DNA of 64,000 nt from Roseisolibacter agri (GTDB taxonomy: Bacteria > Gemmatimonadota > Gemmatimonadetes > Gemmatimonadales > Gemmatimonadaceae), in the NCBI RefSeq assembly GCF_030159095.1, contig NZ_BRXS01000005.1, positions 434,001 through 498,000 of the forward strand, given 5' to 3'. Under the pieces are notes generated by a model, which made no database searches, had not been told where the DNA came from, and saw only the letters and a program-made list of their open reading frames with translations. Both the position numbers and the translations under genes were made by a program. Of the stretch, positions 50,986-60,272 are shown one piece after another. Within the stretch, counting starts at the first letter, position 1. Every line of letters starts with the position of its first letter.

Positions 50986-52125
50986 TCACTCGCCCTTCGG
51001 CTTCGCCTGCACCGGCGTGATGCTCGCCGGCTTCGCCACCGTGCTCGCGTCGCCGTCCGACACGTAGCGCCCGGTCGCGCCCTCCTTGTCGAGGCGGTTG
51101 AGCGTCAGCTCCAGGGCGTTCTTGAACATGATCTGCCGGTTGATGCTGTTCTTGTTCCAGTTCGGGTCGTACGGGCTCTCGTTCGGGTTGCCCGAGACCT
51201 CCAGCACGGCGTCGTAGCTGTAGCGGACCGTCTTCTTCGACTTCGGATCCGTCCACGACCCGGCCCACGCCAGCGGGCGGTTCTTCGGCCACATGCCGAG
51301 CGGCAGCGCGAAGGTGCGCACCTTGTAGCCCGGCACCGCGCTGTCGATCGCCATGTCGCCGCGCGCGATGAACTCCTGCACCTTCTCGCCCGCGCGGTCG
51401 AGGCGCGCGTGGTACAGGGTGTGGTTGCACAGCTCGTAGCCCTGCTTGTGCAGGAACTGCAGCTTCTGGTAGCGCCACTCCGTCTTCTGCCCCTCGATCC
51501 CCTTGTCGCCGAAGAACGAGCGGCCGACCTGCGCGGCGGGCAGCATGCAGAACACCGCCTTGCGCGGCCAGTCGGCGTGCTTGGCCGAGAAGTCCTCGAG
51601 GATGCCGACGGCGCTCGTCGGATCGATCGTCAGCTTCCCGTTGCGCTCGATGTAGCGGAACTGCGACGGCGACGCGTCGTCGAACACCAGCACGACGGGC
51701 GAGATGCCCTTCGGCAGCTGCTGGATCTTCTTGTCCAGCACGTCGGTCATGTTCACCGGGCGGTAGCCGCGCTTGTAGAGCTCCTCCAGGTCCTGCCGGA
51801 GCCGCTGCGGCGTGCGCGTGAACTCGTTGGTCTCCTGGGGCACGATCAGGTGGTACTCGAGCACGGGGATGCGCCCCAGCTCGTTCGGCGTGCGCGACGC
51901 GGCGCCGGGATCGTTCGCGGTCGTGGCGACCGTGCTCGCGCCCGCGGGCGACGGCGTGGCGGAGACCTCGCCGCCCTGCGCGGCGCTGTCGGTGGCCGGC
52001 GCGACGGCGGCGGCCGAGTCGGGCGTGCCGGCGGCGCGGGCGGTGCCCTCGGCGCCGGTGCAGGCGGAGAACGCGGCGACCGCGCTCAGCGCGAGCGCGG
52101 TCGGGAAGGGACGGTGGAGCGACAT
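50986..52125 (-). CDS. Exported polysaccharide deacetylase-like protein
   Basis: A 379-residue lipoprotein: signal peptide with FSAC near residue 22. A Ser/Ala/Thr-rich linker (about 28-75) leads into a NodB-type (carbohydrate esterase 4) fold: IPVLEYHLIVP, LVFDDASPSQFRYI (metal Asp pair), NHTLYHARLD (metal His motif Hxxxx[H]), and ALPLGMWPKNRPLAWAG. It ends in a helical FKNALELTLNRLDKEG. It may de-N-acetylate envelope or EPS polysaccharide. ATG 52125 is chosen for the signal; a possible -10 TACTGT lies ~50 nt upstream. Confidence 0.82.
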   Translation of the reverse strand: MSLHRPFPTALALSAVAAFSACTGAEGTARAAGTPDSAAAVAPATDSAAQGGEVSATPSPAGASTVATTANDPGAASRTPNELGRIPVLEYHLIVPQETNEFTRTPQRLRQDLEELYKRGYRPVNMTDVLDKKIQQLPKGISPVVLVFDDASPSQFRYIERNGKLTIDPTSAVGILEDFSAKHADWPRKAVFCMLPAAQVGRSFFGDKGIEGQKTEWRYQKLQFLHKQGYELCNHTLYHARLDRAGEKVQEFIARGDMAIDSAVPGYKVRTFALPLGMWPKNRPLAWAGSWTDPKSKKTVRYSYDAVLEVSGNPNESPYDPNWNKNSINRQIMFKNALELTLNRLDKEGATGRYVSDGDASTVAKPASITPVQAKPKGE

Positions 52126-52364
52126 CGGGATGCGGCGGCGTGGAGGCTGGGAAGGGCGCGGGCGTCGCGCCGTCGTACAGTAGCAGGGCCATGCAAGGCG
52201 TGTGACGCCCCTCACGGCCGAGCCCGTTGCGGGGAAACACGGCTCCGTGCGCGCAGTATCACAGAGGGCCCCGGAGCCGGCCGCGGCCAGAGGCCGCCGA
52301 CGCGGGGGTTGGCGTACGCTCTGCGTATCCCCGGCGCACTCCCCGCGCCCCTCTCCCGACCATC

Positions 52365-54521
52365 ATGCCTTCCCGGCTCCACCAGCTCCGCGCCCGCCTG
52401 CGCCCCGATCCCCGCGTGCCCGCCCGCGTCTGGCTGCGCCGCCAGTGGGCCGGCCTGCTGGGCATGGCGCTGCTGCTGGCGGGCGTCGTCACGCTGGACG
52501 TGTGGCTGGCGACCTGCGGCTTCCAGTCCTGCCCCACCGGCGCCGAGATCCGCGGCTTCCGCCCCAGCGAGGGCGGGCGGATCGTCGACCGCCGCGGGCA
52601 GACGCTCGGCCGCGTGCGCGCGGTGCGCCGGCTCAACGTCCCGCTCTCGAAGGTGCCGCTGCACGTGCGGCAGGCGTTCGTCGCCACCGAGGACCGCCGC
52701 TTCTTCGACCACAACGGCGTCGACTGGCGCGGCGTCGTGCGCGCCACCGCGGTGAACGTGCGCGCGCTGGGCGTGCGCGAGGGGTTCAGCACGATCACGA
52801 TGCAGCTCGCCCGCAACACGTTCGCGGTCGAGCGGCAGGGCGAGCGGTCGATGGCGCGCAAGCTCCTGGAGCTGCGGCTGTCGCGCCTCATCGAGCGGAC
52901 GCTCACCAAGGAGCAGATCCTCGAGCTCTACCTGAACGTCATCTACCTCGGCAACGGCGTGTACGGCGTCGAGGGCGCGAGCCGCGACCTGTTCGGCCGC
53001 GGCATCGAGAAGGTGAGCGTGGCGCAGGCGGCGATGCTGGCCGCGCTGCCCAAGGGCCCCAGCGCGTACACGCCGCGCCGCCACCCGCAGCGCGCGATCA
53101 CGCGCCGCAACCTCGTGCTCGCGCTGATGGCGCGCGAGGGCTACCTGCGTCCCGACCAGGCGCGCGCCGCGGTGGCCGAGCGGCTCGTGGTGCCGGCGAA
53201 CGAGTGGCGGCCGGACGCGAAGGACGACAGCTACGCGCTGGACGCGGTGCGCGCGATCGTCGACTCGGTGCGCGAGGTGCTGGGCATCGAGTCCAACGAC
53301 CTCACGGTCTACACGACGCTCGACGTCGAGGCGCAGCGCGCGGCGCAGCGCGCGGTGCAGCGCCGCGCCGACGCGATCGAGGGCGCGTCGAAGGCGCGGC
53401 AGGGCGTGGAGGGCGCGATGGTCGCGATCGACCCGCGCACCGGCGACGTGCGCGCGCTGGTGGGCGGGCGCCGCTACGAGCGCGGGAACTTCAACCGCGT
53501 GCTGCGCGCGCGGCGGCAGCCGGGATCGGCGTTCAAGCCGTTCGTGTACGCCGCCGCGCTGCAGGCCGGGATGTCGCCGGCCACCGAGGTCGACGACGTG
53601 CCCATCGAGGTCGCGATCGGCCGCACGGTGTGGGCGCCGCGCAACTTCGACGACGAGTACCTGGGCCACACGACGCTGCGCCGCGCGCTCACCAAGTCCG
53701 CCAACGCGGCCACGGTGCGCGTCAGCCGCTCGCTCGGCGAGGCGAAGGTGATCCAGACCGCGCGCCGCAACGGCATCACGAGCAAGCTCGATCCGAACCC
53801 GGCGATCGCGCTCGGCGCCGCGGAGGTGACGCCGCTGGAGCTGGTGAGCGCGTACGCGCCGTTCGCCAACGGCGGCTTCCGCGTCACGCCGCGGCTGGTG
53901 ACGCGCATCGCGAGCGTGGACGGCGCGGTGCTGTGGACGAGCGAGCCGCAGCGCGCGCAGGCGATGGACGCGCGCGACGCCTTCCTCCTGACGTCGATGC
54001 TGAAGTCGGTGATCGAGGAGGGGACGGGGCGCGCGGTGCGCGACTACGGCGTGCGCGACGCGATGGCGGGGAAGACGGGCACCACGAACGGCGGCACGGA
54101 CGTCTGGTTCGTGGGCTACACGCCGACGGTCGTCGCCGGCTTCTGGTTCGGCTACGACGAGCCGCGGTCGCTCGGCCGCGACGCGTCGGGCGGGCGGCTG
54201 GCGGCGCCGGCGTGGGCGGAGTTCTACGCCAACGGCTGGCGCGAGCGCGGCGGCGACTGGAAGCCGCCCGCGGGGCTCGTGCAGCGCCGCATCGACGCGA
54301 CCAACGGGCTGCTGGCGAGCGAGTGGTGCCCGTGGACGCGCGACGAGTGGTTCCGCGCGGGCACCGAGCCCACGGACCACTGCCCCGAGCACCTCGCGCC
54401 CGCGGAGCCGGAGCCCGTGTGGCAGGAGCTGCCGCCGCAGATCGGCGAGAAGGTGGAGGAGGGCGCGAAGAAGGCCGGGAGCAAGCTGAAACGCGCGCTG
54501 GGGAAGATCTTCCGCTGGTAG
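52365..54521 (+). CDS. Class A penicillin-binding protein (PBP1A-like)
   Basis: A 718-residue bifunctional peptidoglycan synthase. One transmembrane helix at 29-50 with an odd Cys pair just outside (TCGFQSC). Glycosyltransferase-51 domain: ATEDRRFFDHNGVDWRGVVRA (catalytic Glu in TED at 108-110), STITMQLARN, RKLLELRLSRLIE and YLNVIYLGNGVYGVEGAS. Transpeptidase: SAFK at 388-391, SAN at 445-447, KTGTTNG at 570-576. The C-terminus is a Glu/Pro-rich then Lys-rich tail (KKAGSKLKRALGKIF). Start ATG 52365; ~45-nt leader. Confidence 0.93.
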   Translation: MPSRLHQLRARLRPDPRVPARVWLRRQWAGLLGMALLLAGVVTLDVWLATCGFQSCPTGAEIRGFRPSEGGRIVDRRGQTLGRVRAVRRLNVPLSKVPLHVRQAFVATEDRRFFDHNGVDWRGVVRATAVNVRALGVREGFSTITMQLARNTFAVERQGERSMARKLLELRLSRLIERTLTKEQILELYLNVIYLGNGVYGVEGASRDLFGRGIEKVSVAQAAMLAALPKGPSAYTPRRHPQRAITRRNLVLALMAREGYLRPDQARAAVAERLVVPANEWRPDAKDDSYALDAVRAIVDSVREVLGIESNDLTVYTTLDVEAQRAAQRAVQRRADAIEGASKARQGVEGAMVAIDPRTGDVRALVGGRRYERGNFNRVLRARRQPGSAFKPFVYAAALQAGMSPATEVDDVPIEVAIGRTVWAPRNFDDEYLGHTTLRRALTKSANAATVRVSRSLGEAKVIQTARRNGITSKLDPNPAIALGAAEVTPLELVSAYAPFANGGFRVTPRLVTRIASVDGAVLWTSEPQRAQAMDARDAFLLTSMLKSVIEEGTGRAVRDYGVRDAMAGKTGTTNGGTDVWFVGYTPTVVAGFWFGYDEPRSLGRDASGGRLAAPAWAEFYANGWRERGGDWKPPAGLVQRRIDATNGLLASEWCPWTRDEWFRAGTEPTDHCPEHLAPAEPEPVWQELPPQIGEKVEEGAKKAGSKLKRALGKIFRW

Positions 54522-54561
54522 CCGGGCCGCGAACTGCGGTTCTGGACGACGAACTGCATTT

Positions 54562-54680
54562 GCAAGGATGAAGTTCGGATGAGATCCGATAACGACGGAT
54601 AGCTCCGGTGGAGGGCGGGGAACCTCGCGCCACTCGGAGCCATCCGTCGTTATCAGATCTTCTCGGACGTTCATCCTTGC
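54562..54680. repeat. Family D hairpin repeat, copy D4
   Basis: Outer arms GCAAGGATGAA and TTCATCCTTGC; inner arms GATAACGACGGAT and ATCCGTCGTTATC, around CTCCGGTGGAGGGCGGGGAAC. It follows PBP1A and precedes A4, between convergent genes. Confidence 0.87.
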
Positions 54681-54698
54681 TGCCGTTGCCGTTCGGGT

Positions 54699-54878
54699 CC
54701 GGCGCGCCGGACCTTTCTGCCATTTGGAGAGGATGCGGATGCTCCGGATGATGCTGATCCTTCGGATCGCTCCGCGTGGCGGCGACGTCCCATGCACCGC
54801 GCGGAGCGATCCGAACGATCCGTTCCGATCCGAAGCATCCGCATCCTCCCCAACGGGCCAACAGGTACGGCGCGACGA
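54699..54878. repeat. Family A hairpin repeat, copy A4
   Basis: GGATGCGGATGCTCCGGATG on the left, GATCGCTCCG and CGGAGCGATCCG inside, and GATCCGAAGCATCCGCATCC on the right, with GGCGGCGACGTCCCATG at the centre. Confidence 0.87.
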
Positions 54879-54922
54879 CGCGTCCCGAGCGGCTGGACAC
54901 GCAGCACGCGACACGCAGCGTT

Positions 54923-56668
54923 CTATCGCTTCCCCAGCGCCGCCGCCGGCAGCAGCATGAAGTCCTGCGTCAGCACCGCGCCCGCGTCCGCGCGGCCGGT
55001 CCAGGGCTCGCTGGCGGCCGTGCCGCGTCGCGCGCGCAGCTGGACGTCGGCGCCGGCGGGCAGGTCGCACACGCGGTAGTGGCCGCGTGCGTCGCTGCGC
55101 ACCGTGCGGCGCTCCTTCCAGTCCGCGGGCCACTCGGCCAGCCGCCACTCGACGTCGATGGACGCGTCGGCGATGTCGCGCAGCGCGGGCGTGTCGCCGC
55201 GCTTCGCCGCGTGCCACGCGCGCACCACGCCCGCCACCAGCGGCGCCGTCGTGTCGGCCGACGCGCCGCAGTGCAGCCGCCGCAGCGTGGGGCCCGACGG
55301 GATGGCGGCCTCCACGCGCAGCTCGCGGCCCGGCTGCAGCGAGAGGATCTGCGTCCACGCGAGCCCCAGCGACGCCGCGCGCGGGACGTCCACGCGCACC
55401 AGGAAGTCGCCCGCGCGCGGCACCTCCAGATAGAACTCGCCCGCCGCGTTGACGAGCGCCTGGTACGGCGTCGAGAGGACGATGAGGCGCCCGTCGGCCA
55501 TCGGACGCCCGCCGGCCGAGCTGTCGACGAGCGTGCCCGCGAGCACCGTGGCGCCGAGCGCGTCGCGTCGCGCGCCGGGCACGATCGCGCGGCCGCCGAC
55601 CTCGGTCACTCCCACGACGGTGCTGATCTCGCGCTCGTCGCGCACCGCCGGCGCGTGCAGCGACGACGTCCCGCCGCGCACGTAGCTCACCGTGTCCTCG
55701 GTGGGCATCGAGATCATCCACCGGTCCACGAACCACGCGCCGTTCGGCAGGCGGCCGAACGCCACGCGCCCGCCCGCGCGCCCGGCGGGGACGTTCGCCG
55801 GGGGGTCCGTGTACTCGAACTCGAAGTCGCGCAGCTCGAACGACGCGGTGTCGATCCAGAGCGTGCCCCGCACGTCGGCGCGCTTCGCGCCGCGCCGCGG
55901 CACCGGCTCGATGGCGAGGCCGAGCTGCCCCGGGCGGCCGGTCGGCGGCGCGACGGCGCGCAGGCAGTGCGACTCGAGGAACGCGTCCGACAGCAGCACC
56001 TCGGCGTCCGGGGCGTAGTAGACGAGCGAGTCGCTGCCGGCCGCGGACATCGCCGGCTCGATGAAGCCGCGCGCGCCGAGGTCCGCCACGTCCATGCTGC
56101 GGAACTGCTGCAGCTCCGACGTCGCCACCGTCCACGTCTCGGTGCGCACGGTCTTGCGGTCCGGGGCGACGACGCGCGTGAAGCGCGCGAGCCGCAGGTC
56201 CGGCCGCTCGCGCGACTCGCCGAGCGCGGTGGTGGTGAGCGCCTTGCGCGCCTCGTCCCACAGGCGGGCGGCGATCTCGCCCTCCGCGGGGCGCACGCGG
56301 CACCGCTCGCGCGCCGTGACCTGCACGGCCGACAGCCGCAGCGCGGCGCCGAGCGTGAGCGTCACGTGCGTCGTGTCGCCCGCGCGCAGCGCCAGCGCGG
56401 CGGACGTCGCGCTCGTGCTGCCGACGCGCTCCGCGCGCACGGTGTACGTGCCGGGAGCGGGCGCGGCGAGCGTGAACCGCCCCGTGCTGTCGGTCAGCGC
56501 GCCGACGCGGCGCGAGGCGGCGGAGTCGAGCAGCACCACGACCGCGTTCGGCAGCGGCGCGCCGGCGACCGCGTCCACCACCCGGCCCGCGACCGCCTGC
56601 GCGCCCGCGCCCGAGGGGAGCGCGAGCGCGGTGGCGGCGAGGGCGAGAGGGCGGCGAGGGAAGGGCAT
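54923..56668 (-). CDS. Exported carboxypeptidase-regulatory-like domain protein
   Basis: A 581-residue exported protein. Signal peptide ends GAGAQA (about residue 23). Residues ~25-110 form a CarboxypepD_reg-like beta sandwich: VAGRVVDAVAGAPLPNAVVVLLD and TDSTGRFTLAAPAPGTYTVRAERVG (in part). A second copy lies at ~380-460 (VLAGTLVDSSAGGRPMADGRLIV) and a third is near the end (RTVRSDARGHYRVCDLPAGADV). Such domains are found in outer-membrane, TonB-receptor-related or SusC-like contexts, usually as spacers. Between them are strands with a RDFEFEYTDPP-type pattern. Function unknown. GGAG upstream supports ATG 56668. Confidence 0.7.
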   Translation of the reverse strand: MPFPRRPLALAATALALPSGAGAQAVAGRVVDAVAGAPLPNAVVVLLDSAASRRVGALTDSTGRFTLAAPAPGTYTVRAERVGSTSATSAALALRAGDTTHVTLTLGAALRLSAVQVTARERCRVRPAEGEIAARLWDEARKALTTTALGESRERPDLRLARFTRVVAPDRKTVRTETWTVATSELQQFRSMDVADLGARGFIEPAMSAAGSDSLVYYAPDAEVLLSDAFLESHCLRAVAPPTGRPGQLGLAIEPVPRRGAKRADVRGTLWIDTASFELRDFEFEYTDPPANVPAGRAGGRVAFGRLPNGAWFVDRWMISMPTEDTVSYVRGGTSSLHAPAVRDEREISTVVGVTEVGGRAIVPGARRDALGATVLAGTLVDSSAGGRPMADGRLIVLSTPYQALVNAAGEFYLEVPRAGDFLVRVDVPRAASLGLAWTQILSLQPGRELRVEAAIPSGPTLRRLHCGASADTTAPLVAGVVRAWHAAKRGDTPALRDIADASIDVEWRLAEWPADWKERRTVRSDARGHYRVCDLPAGADVQLRARRGTAASEPWTGRADAGAVLTQDFMLLPAAALGKR

Positions 56669-56732
56669 GCGTGTGGGCTCCGGCGGGCGACGTGCCCTCC
56701 GACCGCGAAGCTGGCCCCGGCGCCGGAGGACG

Positions 56733-57692
56733 TCAACCGGCGCTGGCGGCGCCGCCCGCCGATCCTCCGGCGGCGAACGGGCCGGCCGCGAGCTCCACGG
56801 GCGGCACCACCGCGAGGAGCGCGTCGTGGGCCACGCGGTAGTGCAGGGGCGCTCGCAGGCGCGCGAGCTCGCCGTCCATCGCCACGCGGCCCCACGGCCG
56901 GCGCATGCGCAGCTCGCAGGCGTCCACCAGCGACACGTCGAGCGCGGGGTCGTTCGCGACGTCATCCAGCCCGCCGGCGGCCATGCGCGCGACCAGCGCG
57001 ATCACGCCCCAGCGCGAGGCCGTGTTCACGATCATCAGCTGCAGCGCGCGGCGGCCCGTCGGCGAGCGCCCACCGACGGCCGGCGGGGACAGCGAGCGCT
57101 CGCCGACCGCCACGAACACGAGCGGGCTGCGGAGCTGCCGCTCCGCGTCGCCCGGGCGGTCGCCCTCGCGCACGACGACCGTGAACGCGTGCAGGCGGAG
57201 CCAGGTCCAGATCGTCGCCAGCAGCGTCGCCAGGCGGTAGCCGAGGTGCCACGCCTCGATCCGCTCGCGCGTGCGGACGAACTGCACGTAGGCGCCCGCG
57301 CTGCTGGTGTTGAGGAACAGCTCCCCATTCAGCGTCGCGGCGTCCACCGGGCGCACGGTGCCGCGGACCGCGCATTCCAGGCAGGCGGCCGCGTCGTCGG
57401 TGGGCAGCCCGAGGTCGCGCGCGAAGTGGTTGAGCGTCCCGCCGGGCAGCACGGCGAGCGCGGTGTCGGTGCCGGCGAGCGCGCGCGCGGCCAGCGTCAC
57501 GGTCCCGTCGCCGCCCGCGACGACCACCCGCGGCGTCCCTCGCGCCACCTCGGCGCGCAGCGCGTCGGGGAGCTGCAGCGGCGCGACCTCGCGCAGCGCG
57601 AAGCGCGGATCCTTCGCGATCGCCTCGCGCGCCGTCGGCGCGCTGCCGGCGGTCGGGTTGACGAAGGCGGGGATGGGATCGCCGGTCGGCAT
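56733..57692 (-). CDS. Diacylglycerol kinase family lipid kinase
   Basis: A 319-residue soluble kinase of the DgkB/YegS/BmrU family. The nucleotide-binding signature VVVAGGDGTVTLAARALAGTD includes GGDGT (about 60-64) and is followed by LAVLPGGTLNHFARDLGLP, both classic. The N-terminal FVNPTAGSAPTAREA is the family start. The C-terminal domain holds RRPWGRVAMDGEL (Asp-Gly-Glu strand). It phosphorylates diacylglycerol or a related lipid. Start ATG 57692; 64 nt separate it from the downstream gene. Confidence 0.9.
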   Translation of the reverse strand: MPTGDPIPAFVNPTAGSAPTAREAIAKDPRFALREVAPLQLPDALRAEVARGTPRVVVAGGDGTVTLAARALAGTDTALAVLPGGTLNHFARDLGLPTDDAAACLECAVRGTVRPVDAATLNGELFLNTSSAGAYVQFVRTRERIEAWHLGYRLATLLATIWTWLRLHAFTVVVREGDRPGDAERQLRSPLVFVAVGERSLSPPAVGGRSPTGRRALQLMIVNTASRWGVIALVARMAAGGLDDVANDPALDVSLVDACELRMRRPWGRVAMDGELARLRAPLHYRVAHDALLAVVPPVELAAGPFAAGGSAGGAASAG

Positions 57693-57742
57693 GCCAGCGC
57701 CCGAATGCACGAATCGGGCGTGCGCCTCGCCCCGTTCCGCCT

Positions 57743-58357
57743 CTACTGCTCGCTCGCCGTCAGCCAGCGCTGCACCGCCGGCGGCTCGTAGGCGGCCAGG
57801 CGCTCGAGCAGCCGCTCCGCGTCGTCGTCCACCACCAGCATCTGCCGGTGCGCGGGGCGCAGGAAGCCCTGCTCGACCATGTGGTCGACGAACGCCAGCA
57901 GCGGCGCGAAGTAGCCGTCGACGTTCAGCAGCGCGACCGGCTTGCCGTGGATGCCGAGGAGCGCCCACGTCCAGACCTCGAACAGCTCCTCCAGCGTGCC
58001 GACGCCGCCCGGCAGCGCGACGAACGCGGCCGAGCGCTCCGCCATCAGCGCCTTGCGCTCGTGCATGGAGTCGACGACGAGCAGCTCGCTGAGCCCCGTG
58101 TGGCCGACCTCGCGCTCCCACAGCCCGCGCGGGATGACGCCGGTGACGCGGCCTCCGTCCTCGAGCGCCGCGTCGGCGAGGGCGCCCATCAGCCCGCGCC
58201 GCGCGCCGCCGTAGACGAGGGCGACGCCGTGGCGCGCCAGCCGCGCGCCGAAGTCGCGCGCCGCGTCCATGAGGCGCTCGTCGACGCCGGGGCTGGAGCC
58301 GCAGAAGACGCAGACGCTGGCGAGGGAACGTGGAGTCGCGGAGTTGGCGTCGGGCAT
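57743..58357 (-). CDS. LOG family nucleotide 5'-monophosphate phosphoribohydrolase
   Basis: A 204-residue Rossmann-fold enzyme of the LOG/TIGR00730 family, which releases nucleobase from nucleoside 5'-monophosphates (cytokinin-type riboside phosphates in the best-known cases). Signatures: VCVFCGSSPGVDERL, YGGARRGLMGALADAAL and ALPGGVGTLEELFEVWTW (PGGxGTxxE, catalytic Glu). Also MHERKALM. Length is normal. The start directly follows a leaderless -10 on the minus strand. Confidence 0.92.
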   Translation of the reverse strand: MPDANSATPRSLASVCVFCGSSPGVDERLMDAARDFGARLARHGVALVYGGARRGLMGALADAALEDGGRVTGVIPRGLWEREVGHTGLSELLVVDSMHERKALMAERSAAFVALPGGVGTLEELFEVWTWALLGIHGKPVALLNVDGYFAPLLAFVDHMVEQGFLRPAHRQMLVVDDDAERLLERLAAYEPPAVQRWLTASEQ

Positions 58358-58363
58358 GGTGGC

Positions 58364-58369
58364 AACCTA
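58364..58369 (-). promoter_or_regulatory. Leaderless -10 box of the LOG-family gene
   Basis: On the minus strand TAGGTT, then GCCACC (6 nt), then ATG at 58357. Its upstream edge is repeat B6. Confidence 0.6.
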
Positions 58370-58370
58370 A

Positions 58371-58538
58371 GGGCGGAGGACGGAACGGCGGAGGACGATA
58401 CGGCGGATGACGGTGAAGCGTGAGACGGTGGGGCGGACCCTTCAGGCTTGAAGCTGCAAGCTCGGAGGTCCGCCTTTTCGTTTCACGCCCTTCCGTCCTC
58501 CGCTTCTCCGTCTTCCGCCGTATCGTCCTCCGCTCTCC
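58371..58538. repeat. Family B inverted repeat, copy B6
   Basis: Left arm GGGCGGAGGACGGAACGGCG and further units; right arm ending CCGTATCGTCCTCCGC. The middle carries GGCGGACCCTTCAGGCTTGA and GGTCCGCCTTTTCGTTTCAC. It exactly fills the gap between the -10 boxes of two divergent leaderless genes. Confidence 0.87.
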
Positions 58539-58542
58539 GGGT

Positions 58543-58548
58543 TAGTTT
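58543..58548 (+). promoter_or_regulatory. Leaderless -10 box of the APC permease gene
   Basis: TAGTTT followed by GGCGC (5 nt) and the GTG start at 58554. No Shine-Dalgarno. Confidence 0.5.
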
Positions 58549-58553
58549 GGCGC

Positions 58554-59945
58554 GTGCCCGACACCAACGCCCCGCCCCCCGCGGCCACTGCGTACGCGCG
58601 CCGCCTCGGCCTCTTCTCCGCGACGATGCTCGTCGTCGGCGGGATCATCGGCTCCGGCATCTTCCTCAACCCCGCGGTCGTGGCGCGGCGCGCCGGCAGC
58701 GCGGCGCTCACGCTCGGCGTCTGGGGGATCGGCGCGGTGGTCGCGCTGCTGGGTGCCGCGATCTTCGCGGAGCTGGGGCGGCGGCGCCCGCAGGCCGGCG
58801 GCGGCTACGCGTACCTGCGCGACGCCTTCGGGCCGCTCCCCGCCTTCCTCTATGGATGGGCGCTGCTGCTCGTGATCTCGTCGGGCGCGATCGCGGCGGT
58901 GGCGATGACGTTCGCGGGCTACGCGTCCGCGCTCGTCGGCGCGCCGCCCGAGGCGCAGCGGCCGATCGCGCTGGGTGCCGTGGCGCTGCTGACGCTCGTG
59001 AACGTGGTGGGCGTGGCGCCGGGCGCGGTGACGCAGAACGTCTTCACCATCCTCAAGCTCGCGGCGCTCGGCGTGCTGCTGGCGGCGGGGCTGTTCGCGC
59101 CGGTGGGCGCGCCGCTCACGGCGTCGGTCGACGCGGCGCTCGTGCCGCCCTCGGATGCGGTCGGGCTGCTGCGCGCGGTGGGGACGGCGCTGGTGCCCGT
59201 GCTGTTCGCCTTCGGCGGCTGGCAGCAGACCAACTTCGTGGCCGAGGAGCTGGAGGCGCCGGAGCGCACGCTCCCGCGCGCGCTGGCGCTGGGCGTGGCG
59301 ATCGTGGTCGCCGTCTACCTGCTGGCGAACGTGGCGTACCTGCGTGCGCTCGGCGTCGCGGGGCTGGCGGCGAGCAGCGCGCCCGCGGCGGACACGATCG
59401 CGCGCGTCGCGGGCCCGGCGGGCCGCACGCTGGTCGCGGCGGGCATCGCGGCGTCGACGTTCGGCTTCCTCGACCTCGTGATCCTGGTGTCGCCGCGCGT
59501 CTACCAGGCGATGGCGCGCGACGGGCTGTTCTTCGGCGCGTTCGCGCGGCTGCACCCGCGCTTCCGCACGCCGGTGGCGGCGATCGTCGCGCAGGGCGCG
59601 TGGGCGTCCGCGCTGCTGCTGGTGGGCAGCTACGGCCAGCTGCTCGACTACGTGACCTTCGCGGACTGGATCTTCTTCGGCCTCACGGCGGCGTCGCTGG
59701 TGGTGCTGCGCCGGCGCGACGCGGCGACCGGCGCACCCGACACGGGCTTCCGCGCGCCGTTCCATCCGTGGAGCGTGGTCGCGTTCTGCGTCGCGGCCGC
59801 GTACGTGGTGCTCGGGTCGGTGCTGTCGGATCCGGGGAACGCGGTGCGCGGCGCGCTGATCCTCGCGCTTGGCGTGCCGGCGTTCCTCTTCTGGCGCCGC
59901 CGCGGGCTCCGAGCTACGAACGGCATTACAAGGATGAAAGTCTGA
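58554..59945 (+). CDS. APC family amino-acid permease
   Basis: A 463-residue, 12-helix inner-membrane transporter of the amino acid-polyamine-organocation family. The helix-1 consensus is VVGGIIGSGIFLNPAVV, followed by RRPQAGGGYAYLRDAFGPLPAFLYGWALLL (helices 2-3, in part), FGGWQQTNFVAEELEAPERTLPRAL (helix 6 region) and ARDGLFFGAFARLHPRF (loop 8-9). The substrate is probably a small amino acid. The last five codons and stop (TRMKV) come from family D repeat D5, which covers the 3' end. GTG start. Confidence 0.88.
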   Translation: MPDTNAPPPAATAYARRLGLFSATMLVVGGIIGSGIFLNPAVVARRAGSAALTLGVWGIGAVVALLGAAIFAELGRRRPQAGGGYAYLRDAFGPLPAFLYGWALLLVISSGAIAAVAMTFAGYASALVGAPPEAQRPIALGAVALLTLVNVVGVAPGAVTQNVFTILKLAALGVLLAAGLFAPVGAPLTASVDAALVPPSDAVGLLRAVGTALVPVLFAFGGWQQTNFVAEELEAPERTLPRALALGVAIVVAVYLLANVAYLRALGVAGLAASSAPAADTIARVAGPAGRTLVAAGIAASTFGFLDLVILVSPRVYQAMARDGLFFGAFARLHPRFRTPVAAIVAQGAWASALLLVGSYGQLLDYVTFADWIFFGLTAASLVVLRRRDAATGAPDTGFRAPFHPWSVVAFCVAAAYVVLGSVLSDPGNAVRGALILALGVPAFLFWRRRGLRATNGITRMKV

Positions 59946-60046
59946 GAAGATCCGATGACGACGGATGGCTCCGCGTGGTCGCGAGGGATCTCGCACTCCA
60001 GCGGAGCCATCCGTCGTTATCAGACGTTATCCGATCTTCATCCTTG
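59929..60046. repeat. Family D hairpin repeat, copy D5
   Basis: Outer arms CAAGGATGAAAG and TTCATCCTTG; inner arms GATGACGACGGATGGCTCCG and CGGAGCCATCCGTCGTTATC, around GGTCGCGAGGGATCTCGCA. The first bases encode the permease C-terminus. Confidence 0.87.
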
Positions 60047-60068
60047 CAAATGCAGTTCGCGGTTCGGG

Positions 60069-60247
60069 TCCGGTGCGCTGGATTCCTTTGCCTATTGGGG
60101 AGGACGCGGATGCTTCGGATGCGACGGATTCGGCGGATCGCTCCGTGTGGCGGCGACGTCCCGTGCGCTCCGATGAGCTATCCGAAGCATCCGACTGATC
60201 CGGAGCATCCGTATCCTCCCCAATGGGCAATGGCTCCAGCGCGACGA
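60069..60247. repeat. Family A hairpin repeat, copy A5
   Basis: GGAGGACGCGGATGCTTCGG and GATCGCTCCG on the left, GATCCGGAGCATCCGTATCC on the right. The core GGCGGCGACGTCCCGTGCG is conserved. It follows D5 as a composite between convergent genes. Confidence 0.85.
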
Positions 60248-60272
60248 AGCACGATCCCGAGCCTGCAGCCAC

